The translations under genes and the position numbers were made by a program. Below, one piece after another: positions 24,106 to 32,218 of a stretch of 64,000 nucleotides of DNA. Source of the stretch: Micromonospora zingiberis (GTDB lineage: Bacteria > Actinomycetota > Actinomycetes > Mycobacteriales > Micromonosporaceae); the NCBI RefSeq assembly GCF_004331455.1, contig NZ_SJJR01000011.1, positions 123,404 through 187,403 on the forward strand. The letters are read 5' to 3'. Within the stretch, counting starts at the first letter, position 1, and each line of letters starts with the position of its first letter. The notes under the pieces are model-generated. The model saw nothing but the letters and a program-made list of their open reading frames with translations, had not been told where the DNA came from and did no database searches.

Positions 24106-26106
24106 GTGTCCGCACCCCGTACCCCCGCCGTGGCCGACCCCGTCGTCGTTGCCGCCGGGACGACGGCGGCCGACGCGGTGGCCGCGGCCGGCCTGCCCGC
24201 CAACGGACCGAAGGCGATCGTGGTGGTCCGCGATCCGCAGGGCGTGCTGCGCGACCTGGACTGGCGCCCGTCCGAGGAGACCTCGGTCGAGCCGGTCGCC
24301 CTCGACTCGCCGGACGGCCTGAACGTGCTGCGTCACTCGACCGCGCACGTGCTCGCCCAGGCGGTGCAGGACATCTTCCCCGAGGCGAAGCTCGGCATCG
24401 GCCCGCCGATCGACAACGGCTTCTACTACGACTTCGCCGTCGAGAAGCCGTTCCAGCCGGACGACCTGGCCAAGCTCGAGAAGCGGATGCAGGAGATCGT
24501 CAAGTCCGGTCAGCGGTTCCGGCGGCGGCGCTTCGACAGCCTGGACGAGGCCAAGGCGGAGCTGGCCGCCGAGCCGTTCAAGCTGGAGCTCATCGACGTC
24601 AAGGGCGAGGGGCTGGACTCCGCCGAGGTGATGGAGGTCGGCGGCGGCGAGCTGACCATCTACGACAACCTCGCCGCCGACGAGGACAAGGTCTGCTGGT
24701 CGGACCTGTGCCGGGGGCCGCACCTGCCGAACACCCGACTGATCGGCGCGTTCAAGCTGATGCGTTCGGCCGCCGCGTACTGGCGGGGGAGCGAGAAGAA
24801 CCCGCAGCTGCAGCGGGTGTACGGCACCGCCTGGCCGACCCGGGACGCGCTCAAGGCGTACCTGAAGCTGCTGGAGGAGGCGGCCCGGCGCGACCACCGC
24901 AAGCTCGGCGTGGACCTGGACCTGTTCAGCTTCCCCGACGAGCTGGGCTCCGGCCTGGCGGTCTTCCACCCCAAGGGCGGCATCATCCGCCGGGAGATGG
25001 AGAACTACTCGCGGATCAAGCACGAGCAGGCCGGGTACGACTTCGTCAACACCCCGCACATCACCAAGGGTCACCTGTACGAGGTCTCCGGGCACCTCGA
25101 CTGGTACGCCGACGGCATGTTCCCGCCCATGGAGGTGGAGGGCGCGAACTACTACCTCAAGCCGATGAACTGCCCGATGCACGACCTGATCTTCCGTTCC
25201 CGGGGTCGTTCCTACCGGGAGCTGCCGCTGCGGATGTTCGAGTTCGGCACCGTCTACCGGTACGAGAAGTCCGGTGTGGTGCACGGCCTGACCCGGGTCC
25301 GTGGCATGACCCAGGACGACGCGCACATCTTCTGCACCGAGGAGCAGATGGCGGGGGAACTGAAGTCCCTGCTCGCCTTCGTGCTGGAGTTGCTGCGCGA
25401 CTACGGGCTGGACGACTTCTACCTGGAGTTGTCGACCCGTAACCCGGAGAAGTCGGTCGGCACCGACGAGAACTGGGAGCGGGCCACCGAGGCGCTGCGC
25501 TCGGCCGCCGAGGAGTCCGGGCTCCAGTTGGTGCCCGACCCGGGGGGCGCGGCCTTCTACGGCCCGAAGATCTCGGTGCAGGTCAAGGACGCGATCGGTC
25601 GGACCTGGCAGATGTCCACCATCCAGGTCGACTTCAACCTGCCGGAGCGGTTCGGTCTGGAGTACCAGGCGGGCGACGGCACCCGGCAGCGTCCCGTCAT
25701 GATCCACCGGGCGTTGTTCGGGTCGATCGAGCGGTTCTTCGGCGTGCTCACCGAGCACTACGCCGGTGCCTTCCCGGCCTGGCTGGCTCCGGTGCAGGTG
25801 GTCGGCATCCCGATCCGCGAGGACCACGCCGACTACCTGCACGGTTTCGTCGCCGCGCTGCGGGCCGAGGGCATCCGGGCCCAGGTCGACGCCGGTGACG
25901 ACCGGATGCAGAAGAAGATCCGTACCGCCCAGCAGCAGAAGATCCCGTTCATGGTGATCGCCGGGGACGAGGACGTGGCCGCCGGCACCGTGTCGTTCCG
26001 GTACCGGGACGGCTCGCAGCGCAACGGGGTGCCGCTGGCCGAGGCGGTCGCCCACGTGCTGGACGTGGTGAACTCTCGGACCAACGTCGGCCCGTCGGCC
26101 GCCTGA
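24106..26106 (+). CDS. thrS: Threonine-tRNA ligase
   Basis: 666 residues, full length. An N-terminal TGS-like domain (to ~65) is followed by the editing domain with 'RHSTAHVLAQAVQDIFP' and the catalytic class II core from about 290. Zinc ligands are seen as Cys in 'MNCPMHDLIF' and His in 'GLTRVRGMTQDDAHIFC', with motif 2 around 'FGTVYRYEKSGVVHG'. The anticodon-binding domain is at the C-terminus ('VQVVGIPIREDHADY'). The GTG start has TGCGAGGAG 6 bases upstream, and a TAGCAT -10 lies at 24046. It opens the conserved thrS-HIT-pgsA-pimA order. Confidence 0.97.
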   Translation: MSAPRTPAVADPVVVAAGTTAADAVAAAGLPANGPKAIVVVRDPQGVLRDLDWRPSEETSVEPVALDSPDGLNVLRHSTAHVLAQAVQDIFPEAKLGIGPPIDNGFYYDFAVEKPFQPDDLAKLEKRMQEIVKSGQRFRRRRFDSLDEAKAELAAEPFKLELIDVKGEGLDSAEVMEVGGGELTIYDNLAADEDKVCWSDLCRGPHLPNTRLIGAFKLMRSAAAYWRGSEKNPQLQRVYGTAWPTRDALKAYLKLLEEAARRDHRKLGVDLDLFSFPDELGSGLAVFHPKGGIIRREMENYSRIKHEQAGYDFVNTPHITKGHLYEVSGHLDWYADGMFPPMEVEGANYYLKPMNCPMHDLIFRSRGRSYRELPLRMFEFGTVYRYEKSGVVHGLTRVRGMTQDDAHIFCTEEQMAGELKSLLAFVLELLRDYGLDDFYLELSTRNPEKSVGTDENWERATEALRSAAEESGLQLVPDPGGAAFYGPKISVQVKDAIGRTWQMSTIQVDFNLPERFGLEYQAGDGTRQRPVMIHRALFGSIERFFGVLTEHYAGAFPAWLAPVQVVGIPIREDHADYLHGFVAALRAEGIRAQVDAGDDRMQKKIRTAQQQKIPFMVIAGDEDVAAGTVSFRYRDGSQRNGVPLAEAVAHVLDVVNSRTNVGPSAA

Positions 26107-26110
26107 CCAC

Positions 26111-26149
26111 CGCGACGCCGGCCCCGCCTCTGGCGGGGCCGGCGTCGCG
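26111..26149. terminator. Strong terminator between thrS and the M15 peptidase gene
   Basis: A perfect 18-bp stem (26111-26128 with 26132-26149) and a 3-base loop separate two convergent genes. Confidence 0.85.
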
Positions 26150-26157
26150 GCGGGCGA

Positions 26158-26907
26158 TCAGATCCCGCAGTTCGGCGCCGACCAGGAACGGCTCGGTGGG
26201 CTGCCCAGGTGGGTGTGGTCGTGGTGCCCCGGGTAGCCGGGGCCGAGGATGTTGTTGAAGCCGTGGTTGCGGGCCTGCTGGGCGAGCGCGCAGAGGGAGT
26301 GCGAGCCGACCAGGTCGATCCCGTCGCCGTAGAGGTGCCGGCTGTTGCTGGCCCCGCCGACCGCGCTGTTGCAGGCATAGCTGCGGAATCCGCTGCTGAG
26401 GTAGAGCGGTGCGTTGCCCATGGCGCGGCGCATGGCCTGGAGTTTCCACATCGAGACCAGGGCGTTGAAGCGAGCGGTGCTCGCCGGGACGGCACCGCCG
26501 GACCAGTCGCTGTTGCAGCGGTTCCACTCGGCGTAGCTGAAGCTGACCGGGGTGCAGTCGGCGTCCTGCAACGCGTAGATCTGGTTGACGGTCTGCGGCC
26601 CGGCGACCCCGTCGGCGGCCAGGCCGTACGCCTGCTGGAAGCGGATCACGGCCGACCGGGTGGCCGGGCCGTACGCCCCGTCGATGGTGAGCACCGCGCC
26701 GTAGCCGGGGTAGCCGGCGACGCGGATCTGTAGCTGGCGTACGTCCTCGCCGGTCATTCCCGAGGACAGGGTGCGGCCCCAGGTGTAGCAGGCGTCGGCC
26801 TGGGCGGCGGTGCCGGTGGCGGTCACCGCCGTCAGGCTCGCCACCGCGGCCAGCACGCAGGCGGTCAGGGCCCGTACCAGGCGTTGCCGGACGGAACGTC
26901 GTTCCAC
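26158..26907 (-). CDS. Secreted peptidoglycan-binding D-Ala-D-Ala carboxypeptidase (peptidase M15)
   Basis: 249 residues. A signal peptide (basic N-region, 'ALTACVLAAVASLTAVTATGTAAQADA' read in two pieces, cleavage near ADA) is followed by a PG_binding_1 domain (about residues 45-110, 'GYGAVLTIDGAYGPATRSAV'). The M15A zinc peptidase domain then shows 'SSGFRSYACN', 'NSRHLYGDGIDL' (His and Asp ligands) and 'HHDHTHLG' (third His). It likely cuts peptidoglycan stem peptides outside the cell. GTG 26907 is preferred to the upstream TTG because GGAG lies 5 bases before it. It is an insertion relative to the compact thrS-HIT order. Confidence 0.92.
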   Translation of the reverse strand: MERRSVRQRLVRALTACVLAAVASLTAVTATGTAAQADACYTWGRTLSSGMTGEDVRQLQIRVAGYPGYGAVLTIDGAYGPATRSAVIRFQQAYGLAADGVAGPQTVNQIYALQDADCTPVSFSYAEWNRCNSDWSGGAVPASTARFNALVSMWKLQAMRRAMGNAPLYLSSGFRSYACNSAVGGASNSRHLYGDGIDLVGSHSLCALAQQARNHGFNNILGPGYPGHHDHTHLGSPPSRSWSAPNCGI

Positions 26908-26947
26908 GACCACTCCAATCGACGATCTTCGAAGCAAGAGGACTGAA

Positions 26948-26976
26948 AGTTTCGCCTACGTCGATGTAACAGTCAA
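26948..26976 (-). promoter_or_regulatory. Promoter of the M15 peptidase gene
   Basis: On the minus strand TTGACT (26976-26971), a 17-bp spacer and GAAACT (26953-26948) lie about 41 bases before the GTG. The surrounding 60 bases are AT-richer than the genome average. Confidence 0.5.
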
Positions 26977-27116
26977 GAAATCTTTGCCGCATTCTGCAAG
27001 CGGGCGTCACCGTGGCCCGGCAGCATGCCCGCCGGTGGCCGGCGGTCCGGTCGCCGGTGGTCGGCGGTGTGGCCGGCGGCTGCGGTGCGGGTGGCCTACC
27101 CGCGCCGCGCGGTACG

Positions 27117-27122
27117 TAGGAT
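27117..27122 (+). promoter_or_regulatory. -10 box for a leaderless HIT gene transcript
   Basis: TAGGAT ends 7 bases before the GTG at 27130, placing the transcript start on the start codon. There is no ribosome site, which agrees with leaderless translation common in actinobacteria. No good -35 is seen. Confidence 0.5.
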
Positions 27123-27129
27123 CGCCGGT

Positions 27130-27675
27130 GTGACTGGGGCGGACGAGCACACCGACAGGGACATGGCCGACGGGCTGGACCGGCTCTGGACGCCCCACCG
27201 GATGACCTACATCTCCGGCGCGGACCGACCCGAGGGCGGCTACGAGAAGCCGTCCGGATGCCCGTTCTGCCTGGCCCCGCGCCGACCGCCGGAGGAGAGT
27301 CTGGTGGTCGCCCGGGGCGAGCACGTGTTCGTGGTGCTCAACCTGTACCCGTACAACCCGGGCCACCTGCTGGTCTGCCCGTACCGGCACGTGGCCGACT
27401 ACACCGACCTGGACGGACCGGAGACGGTCGAGTTGGCCTCGCTCACCCAGACCGCCATGCGGGTGGTCCGCAAGGTCAGCAACGCGCACGGCTTCAACCT
27501 GGGGATGAACCAGGGTGGCGTGGCCGGTGCCGGCATCGCCGCCCACCTGCACCAGCACGTGGTGCCCCGGTGGGGCGGCGACGCCAACTTCATGCCGGTG
27601 ATCGGCCGTACCAAGGTGCTGCCGCAACTACTCGGCGACACCCGCGACCTGCTCGTGCGCGCCTGGCCCGCCTGA
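27130..27675 (+). CDS. HIT domain protein (AP4A phosphorylase-like)
   Basis: 181 residues. The histidine triad is 'HLHQHVVPRW' near residue 140, preceded by 'FNLGMNQGGVAGAGI'. N-terminal Cys pair 'GCPFC' near 42-46 resembles the zinc-bound form. HIT enzymes cleave or phosphorolyse nucleotides such as Ap4A. The mycobacterial orthologue at the same place, next to thrS and upstream of pgsA, is described as an Ap4A phosphorylase. Here thrS and this gene are separated by the M15 peptidase gene. Confidence 0.92.
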   Translation: MTGADEHTDRDMADGLDRLWTPHRMTYISGADRPEGGYEKPSGCPFCLAPRRPPEESLVVARGEHVFVVLNLYPYNPGHLLVCPYRHVADYTDLDGPETVELASLTQTAMRVVRKVSNAHGFNLGMNQGGVAGAGIAAHLHQHVVPRWGGDANFMPVIGRTKVLPQLLGDTRDLLVRAWPA

Positions 27676-28069
27676 CTCGCCGCCCCCCACCCGGCCCGGC
27701 GCCCCACTCCGCCCGGCCCGGCCCGGTCTGGTCTCGCTGCCGCGCCGCGCCGAGCCGGCCCGTCCGGTGCTTGAGCGCTTTGCTCTGCTTCAACCGGCGC
27801 AACACTCGACGGCCGAAACCAGTGCGTCCGGTGAAGCAGAGCAAAGGGCGGCGAAGTGGGGAACCGGTGAGCCTGTGGACACCCTCGGTCAACATCGGGT
27901 CGCGGTGTGGTGCGCCCGCAGCCGGCCCTGAGCTGGGGTGGGGAGGCCGCGACGGGGAACGGAGGTGCAGCGGGGCCGGCTTCGGGTGATCCGTCCACTC
28001 CGGTCGTTCGTACGGATGATCGTGATGGATCTCTGCGAAGTTTCGCCCCCAAGATGGCACGATGCGCCG
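27676..28069. other. Intergenic region with a palindromic repeat, otherwise no gene seen
   Basis: 394 bases without a convincing gene on either strand. The first ~100 bases are C-rich. The middle holds the 15-bp inverted repeat described separately (27778-27846). The last 60 bases before the reductase gene probably carry its promoter, but no consensus stands out. Confidence 0.6.
27778..27846. repeat. Palindromic intergenic element (REP-like)
   Basis: A perfect 15-bp inverted repeat CTTTGCTCTGCTTCA (27778-27792) and TGAAGCAGAGCAAAG (27832-27846). It is extended inward by CCGG/CCGG across one bulged A and encloses about 35 bases. Its arms are far less GC-rich than the flanks. It could be a REP/MITE-type element or a long terminator after the HIT gene. 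Confidence 0.65.
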
Positions 28070-29128
28070 ATGGTGGAGTCGACGCGGATGCTGGGCCGCA
28101 GCGGCATCGAGGTCAGCGCCCTGGGCATGGGCTGTTGGGCGATCGCCGGCCCCTGGGCGGAGGGGCGTACCCCGCTGGGCTGGGGCGCCGTTGACGACGC
28201 GGAATCGGTCCGGGCGATCCGCCGGGCGCTCGACCTCGGCGTGACGCTTTTCGACACCGCCGACACGTACGGTGCCGGGCACGGCGAGCGCCTCCTCGGG
28301 CGGGCCCTGGCCGGTCGACGCGACGAGGCGGTCATCGCCACCAAGTGGGGCTACACCTTCGACGAGCAGGCCCGGCAGGCCACCGGGACGGACGCCTCAC
28401 CGGCCTACCTGCGGCGGGCCGTACGGGAGTCGCTGCGTCGCCTCGGCACCGACCGGATCGACCTCTACCAGCTGCACCTGGCCGACCTGTCGGTGCCCCG
28501 GGCGCAGGCGCTGATCGGCACGCTGGAGGAGTTGGTGACCGACGGCCTGGTCCGGGCGTACGGCTGGAGCACCGACCGGGCCGACCGCGCCACCGCCCTC
28601 GGCCAGTACGCCCCGCACGCCGCCGCCGTGCAGCACAGCCTCTCCGTGCTGCGCGATGCCCCCGACCTGCTCGGCATCTGCGAGAAGTACGACCTGGCCA
28701 GCGTCAACCGGGGACCGCTCGGCATGGGCCTGCTCACCGGCAAGTACCACCCCGCCTCGACGCTGCCCCACGACGACATCCGGGGCATGACCTCGGGCTG
28801 GTTGGAGTGGTTCCGGGGCGGCCGGCCCGCCCCGGAGTGGCTGCGCCGGGTCCAGGCGGTCCGGGCGGCGTTGACCGCCGACGGGCGTACCCTCGCCCAG
28901 GGCGCGCTGGGCTGGATCTGGGCCCGCAGCGACCGCACGATCCCGATCCCGGGCTGCCGCAGCGTCGCCCAGGTCGAGGAGAATGCCGCCGCGTTGGCCC
29001 TCGGCCCCCTCGCGCCCGACCACTTCGCCGAGGTCGAACGCCAGCTCGCCGCGCTGCGCCGCGCCGCCCTGCTGGAGGCCGACCGACCCTACTGGCCCAG
29101 CCCGATGCTTCCCACCGCCCGTCCCTGA
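28070..29128 (+). CDS. Aldo/keto reductase
   Basis: 352 residues of the AKR fold. 'LFDTADTYGAGHGERLLGRAL' near residue 63 (split for display) gives the Asp and Tyr, 'VIATKWGY' near 92 the Lys, and 'LYQLHLADL' near 133 the His. The cofactor loop is 'PIPGCRSVAQVEENA' near 297. The sequence resembles the YajO/AKR11-12 type used on sugars or xenobiotic carbonyls. ATG 28070 is chosen; the frame is open upstream but unconserved. It is convergent with the EF-G-like gene with a 12-base gap, and is an insertion in the conserved pgsA neighbourhood. Confidence 0.9.
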   Translation: MVESTRMLGRSGIEVSALGMGCWAIAGPWAEGRTPLGWGAVDDAESVRAIRRALDLGVTLFDTADTYGAGHGERLLGRALAGRRDEAVIATKWGYTFDEQARQATGTDASPAYLRRAVRESLRRLGTDRIDLYQLHLADLSVPRAQALIGTLEELVTDGLVRAYGWSTDRADRATALGQYAPHAAAVQHSLSVLRDAPDLLGICEKYDLASVNRGPLGMGLLTGKYHPASTLPHDDIRGMTSGWLEWFRGGRPAPEWLRRVQAVRAALTADGRTLAQGALGWIWARSDRTIPIPGCRSVAQVEENAAALALGPLAPDHFAEVERQLAALRRAALLEADRPYWPSPMLPTARP

Positions 29129-29140
29129 TCGCCCCTGCCG

Positions 29141-31291
29141 TCAGGCGTGCTCCTTGCGGATCTGGTCCGCGAGGTGATCGGGCATCGGGTCGTAGCGGAC
29201 GAAGTGGCGGCGGAAGGTGCCCGCGCCGTGGGTCAGCGCGCGTAGCTCGATGGCGTAGCGCAGCAGTTCGGTGGCGGGCACCTCGGCACGTACCAGGGTC
29301 CGGCCCTCGGACTCCGGGTCGGGCTCGGTGCCGAGCACCCGGCCGCGTCGGCCGGACAGGTCACCCAGCACCGTGCCCACGTTGCCGTCGGGCACCCGTA
29401 CGGTCACCTCGTCGACCGGTTCCAGCAGCGCCGGCTGCCCCTTGGCCGCGGCGTCGCGCAGGGCCAGTGCGCCGGCGGTCTGGAACGCCGCGTCGGACGA
29501 GTCCACGCTGTGCGCCTTGCCGTCGACCAGGGTCACCCGCAGGTCCACCACCGGGTGGCCGGCGACCAGGCCGCGTTCCAGTTGGGCGCGTACCCCCTTC
29601 TCCACGGAGGGGATGTAGTTGTGCGGGACCGCCCCGCCGACCACCCGGTCGACGAACTCGAAGCCGGCGCCGCGCGGCAGCGGCTCCACCTCGATGTCGC
29701 AGACCGCGTACTGGCCGTGCCCACCGGACTGCTTGACGTGCCGGCCGTGCCCGGCGGCCGGCGCCGTCAGGGTCTCCCGCAACGCCACCTTGACCGGTTC
29801 GGTGTCCAGCTCGACCCCGCCGGCGTGCAGCCGGTCGAGAACCACGTCGGCGTGTGCCTCGCCCATGCACCACAGCACCAGTTGGTGGGTCTGCGGGTTG
29901 CGCTCCAACCGCAGGGTCGGATCGCCGGCCACCAGCCGGGACAGATTGCGGGCCAGGGCGTCCTCGTCGGACCGGGACCGGGCCACGATCGCCACCGGCA
30001 GCAGCGGCTCGGGCATCTCCCACGGGGCGATCAGCAGTGGGTCGTGCTTCGCGGAGATGGTGTCGCCGGTCTCCGCGCTGCCGGACTTGGTGATCGCGCA
30101 GATGTCGCCGGCCACCGCGACGTCGACCTCCCGCAGGGTGGCGCCGAGCGGGCTGTACAGGTGGGCGATCCGCTCGTCGGCGTCGTGGTCGGGGTGGCCA
30201 CGTTCGGCCAGCCCGTGCCCGCAGATGTGCACCGTCTGGTCGGGGCGCAGCGTGCCGGAGAAGACCCGGACCACGCAGACCCGCCCGACGTGCCGGTCGA
30301 CGGTGGTCCTGACCACCTCGGCGACCAGCGGACCGTCCGGGTCGCAGGTCAGCGGCGGGCGAGGTGAGCCGTCCACCCCGGTGACCGGGGGCAGGTCGTG
30401 CTCCGGCGGCGACGGGAACCCGGCGGTGAGCACCTCCAGCAGGGCGTCCACCCCGACCCCGGTGGCCGCGCAGACCGGCACCACCGGGTAGAAGTGTCCC
30501 CGGGCGACGGCCTTCTCCAGGTCCTCGACCAGGATGTCGGCGTCGATCTCCTCGCCGCCGAGGTACCGGTCCATCAGGGTCTCGTCCTCGCTCTCGGCGA
30601 TGATCCCCTCGATCAGCTCGTTGCGGGACTCGACGATCGCCGGCAGGTGCTCCGGGTCGGGCTGGCGCACCTGCGGCGGCAGCCCGTCGGTGTAGTCGAA
30701 GACCCGCCGGGTGATCAGCCCGAGCAGGCCGACGGTGGAGACCCCGTCGTCGCCGAGCATCGGCAGGTAGAGCGGGAGGACGTTGTCACCGAAGACCCGC
30801 TGGCAGAGCGCCACCGCCTCGTCGAAGTCGGCGCGCGGATGATCCAGCCGGGCGACCGCGACCGCCCGGGGCATGTCGACGGCCGCGCACTCCTCCCACA
30901 GCGCCGCCGTGGCGGCGTCCATCCCGTCGACGGCGGAGACCACGAACAGCGCGGCGTCGGCGGCCCGCAGGCCGGCGCGCAACTCGCCGACGAAATCGGC
31001 GTAGCCGGGCGTGTCCAGCAGATTGACCTTGATTCCGTCGTGCACCAGCGGCGCGCAGGCCAGCGAGACCGACCGTTGCTGGCGTACGGCCGCCGGGTCG
31101 TGGTCGCAGACGGTGTTGCCGTCGGTGACCGAGCCGGCCCGGGTGATCGTGCCGGTCGCCGCGAGCAGCGCCTCGACCAGGGTCGTCTTGCCCGCACCCG
31201 AGCGCCCGACCAGCACCACATTGCGGATCTTCGCGGGATCGGTCACCGCCGGTACCCCGGTGACTGCCTTGTCCTGACTCCTCTGCGCCAT
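29141..31291 (-). CDS. Elongation factor G-like GTPase (EF-G2 type)
   Basis: 716 residues with the full EF-G domain order. G1 is 'GRSGAGKT' near residue 29 instead of the translation-factor form; G3 is 'DTPGYADF'; and the G4 NKxD position reads 'ARLD' near 145. Later domains show 'GHGRHVKQSGGHGQYAVCDI' and 'VGGAVPHNYIPSVEKGV', typical of EF-G domain IV. It resembles mycobacterial FusA2 rather than the canonical factor; those paralogues have no proven translocase role. ATG 31291 is supported by GAGGGAGG 8 bases upstream. It is divergent from pgsA. Confidence 0.9.
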   Translation of the reverse strand: MAQRSQDKAVTGVPAVTDPAKIRNVVLVGRSGAGKTTLVEALLAATGTITRAGSVTDGNTVCDHDPAAVRQQRSVSLACAPLVHDGIKVNLLDTPGYADFVGELRAGLRAADAALFVVSAVDGMDAATAALWEECAAVDMPRAVAVARLDHPRADFDEAVALCQRVFGDNVLPLYLPMLGDDGVSTVGLLGLITRRVFDYTDGLPPQVRQPDPEHLPAIVESRNELIEGIIAESEDETLMDRYLGGEEIDADILVEDLEKAVARGHFYPVVPVCAATGVGVDALLEVLTAGFPSPPEHDLPPVTGVDGSPRPPLTCDPDGPLVAEVVRTTVDRHVGRVCVVRVFSGTLRPDQTVHICGHGLAERGHPDHDADERIAHLYSPLGATLREVDVAVAGDICAITKSGSAETGDTISAKHDPLLIAPWEMPEPLLPVAIVARSRSDEDALARNLSRLVAGDPTLRLERNPQTHQLVLWCMGEAHADVVLDRLHAGGVELDTEPVKVALRETLTAPAAGHGRHVKQSGGHGQYAVCDIEVEPLPRGAGFEFVDRVVGGAVPHNYIPSVEKGVRAQLERGLVAGHPVVDLRVTLVDGKAHSVDSSDAAFQTAGALALRDAAAKGQPALLEPVDEVTVRVPDGNVGTVLGDLSGRRGRVLGTEPDPESEGRTLVRAEVPATELLRYAIELRALTHGAGTFRRHFVRYDPMPDHLADQIRKEHA

Positions 31292-31533
31292 CGGGCGCAC
31301 CTCCCTCAGCCGGTGGTGGTGGCGACCGCCGCGCGCGACGGGATGCGGCCCGAGCGGGGTACTGCGGCGATATCCTCCGGTGGATCGCTCCGAACCGGGC
31401 AGTCAACGGGCGGTCTGGTGAGCTGGGTCACCCTCTCGGCTCGATCTCACACCCGATGACGAACAGACACAACCCTCCGTGCTCGGACCGGCGCTGTCGC
31501 CGGCTCAGGACCGACCGTTATCGTGGGACCGCC

Positions 31534-32166
31534 ATGGCGAAGATCTTCCAAGTGTCGGCCCGCGCGGGGATGACCCGCGTCGTGGAGCCGATCGCCCGTA
31601 GCCTGCTGCGCGCGGGCGTGTCCCCCAACGCGGTCACCGTCGCGGGCACCCTCGGGGTGCTCGTCGGCGCGCTCGGCTTCGGCGCCCGCGGCCACCTGGT
31701 CGCCGGAGCGCTGATCGTGACGGTCTTCGCGCTCACCGATCTGCTCGACGGGACGATGGCCCGGATGAGTGGCGGCTCCACGAAGTTCGGCGCGTTCCTC
31801 GACTCCAGCATGGACCGGGTCGCCGACAGCGCGGTGTTCGGCGCGGTCGCGTTCTACCTGGCCGGCGTCGGCGACCGCGCGGGCGTGGCCGCCGCGCTGA
31901 TCTGCCTGGCCGCCGGCGGTCTCGTCTCGTACGTCAAGGCGCGCGCCGAAGGGCTCGGGATGAGCGGCAACGTCGGCATCGCCGAGCGCACCGAGCGGCT
32001 GCTGATCGTGGGCGTCGGTGGCCTGCTCACCGGCCTCGGCGTCGAGCCGGCGTTGCCGATCGCGCTGTGGCTGCTCGCGGCGGTGTCACTGTTCACCGTG
32101 GGACAGCGGATGCGATACGTGTACCGCCAGGCCCAGCAGGTGGACGTGCCGGGCGGCCGCGGGTGA
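31534..32166 (+). CDS. pgsA: Phosphatidylinositol phosphate synthase (CDP-alcohol phosphatidyltransferase)
   Basis: 210 residues, an integral membrane enzyme. The CDP-alcohol signature D-G-x2-A-R-x8-G-x3-D-x3-D is intact: 'DGTMAR' ... 'GAFLDSSMD' at about residues 71-93. Six membrane spans. In actinobacteria this locus makes phosphatidylinositol phosphate from CDP-diacylglycerol and inositol phosphate, the lipid base of phosphatidylinositol mannosides. The ATG at 31534 is close to a likely start of transcription. The acyltransferase and pimA follow. Confidence 0.93.
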   Translation: MAKIFQVSARAGMTRVVEPIARSLLRAGVSPNAVTVAGTLGVLVGALGFGARGHLVAGALIVTVFALTDLLDGTMARMSGGSTKFGAFLDSSMDRVADSAVFGAVAFYLAGVGDRAGVAAALICLAAGGLVSYVKARAEGLGMSGNVGIAERTERLLIVGVGGLLTGLGVEPALPIALWLLAAVSLFTVGQRMRYVYRQAQQVDVPGGRG

Positions 32167-32208
32167 CCGGCACAGTCCGGTCACGGGTGACCGGCACGGT
32201 CCGGCGGC
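32161..32208 (+). repeat. 24-bp tandem duplication over the pgsA stop codon
   Basis: Two adjacent 24-base copies (32161-32184 and 32185-32208) share GGGTGACCGGCAC and then GTCCGG, differing at a few positions. The first copy contains the pgsA stop TGA and the second lies just before the acyltransferase GTG. Confidence 0.75.
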
Positions 32209-32218
32209 GGGGGCGCCG

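Noticed and set aside
24031..26055. A 674-codon minus-strand open frame opposite thrS
   Set aside because: Shadow frame of thrS with unnatural repetitive composition.
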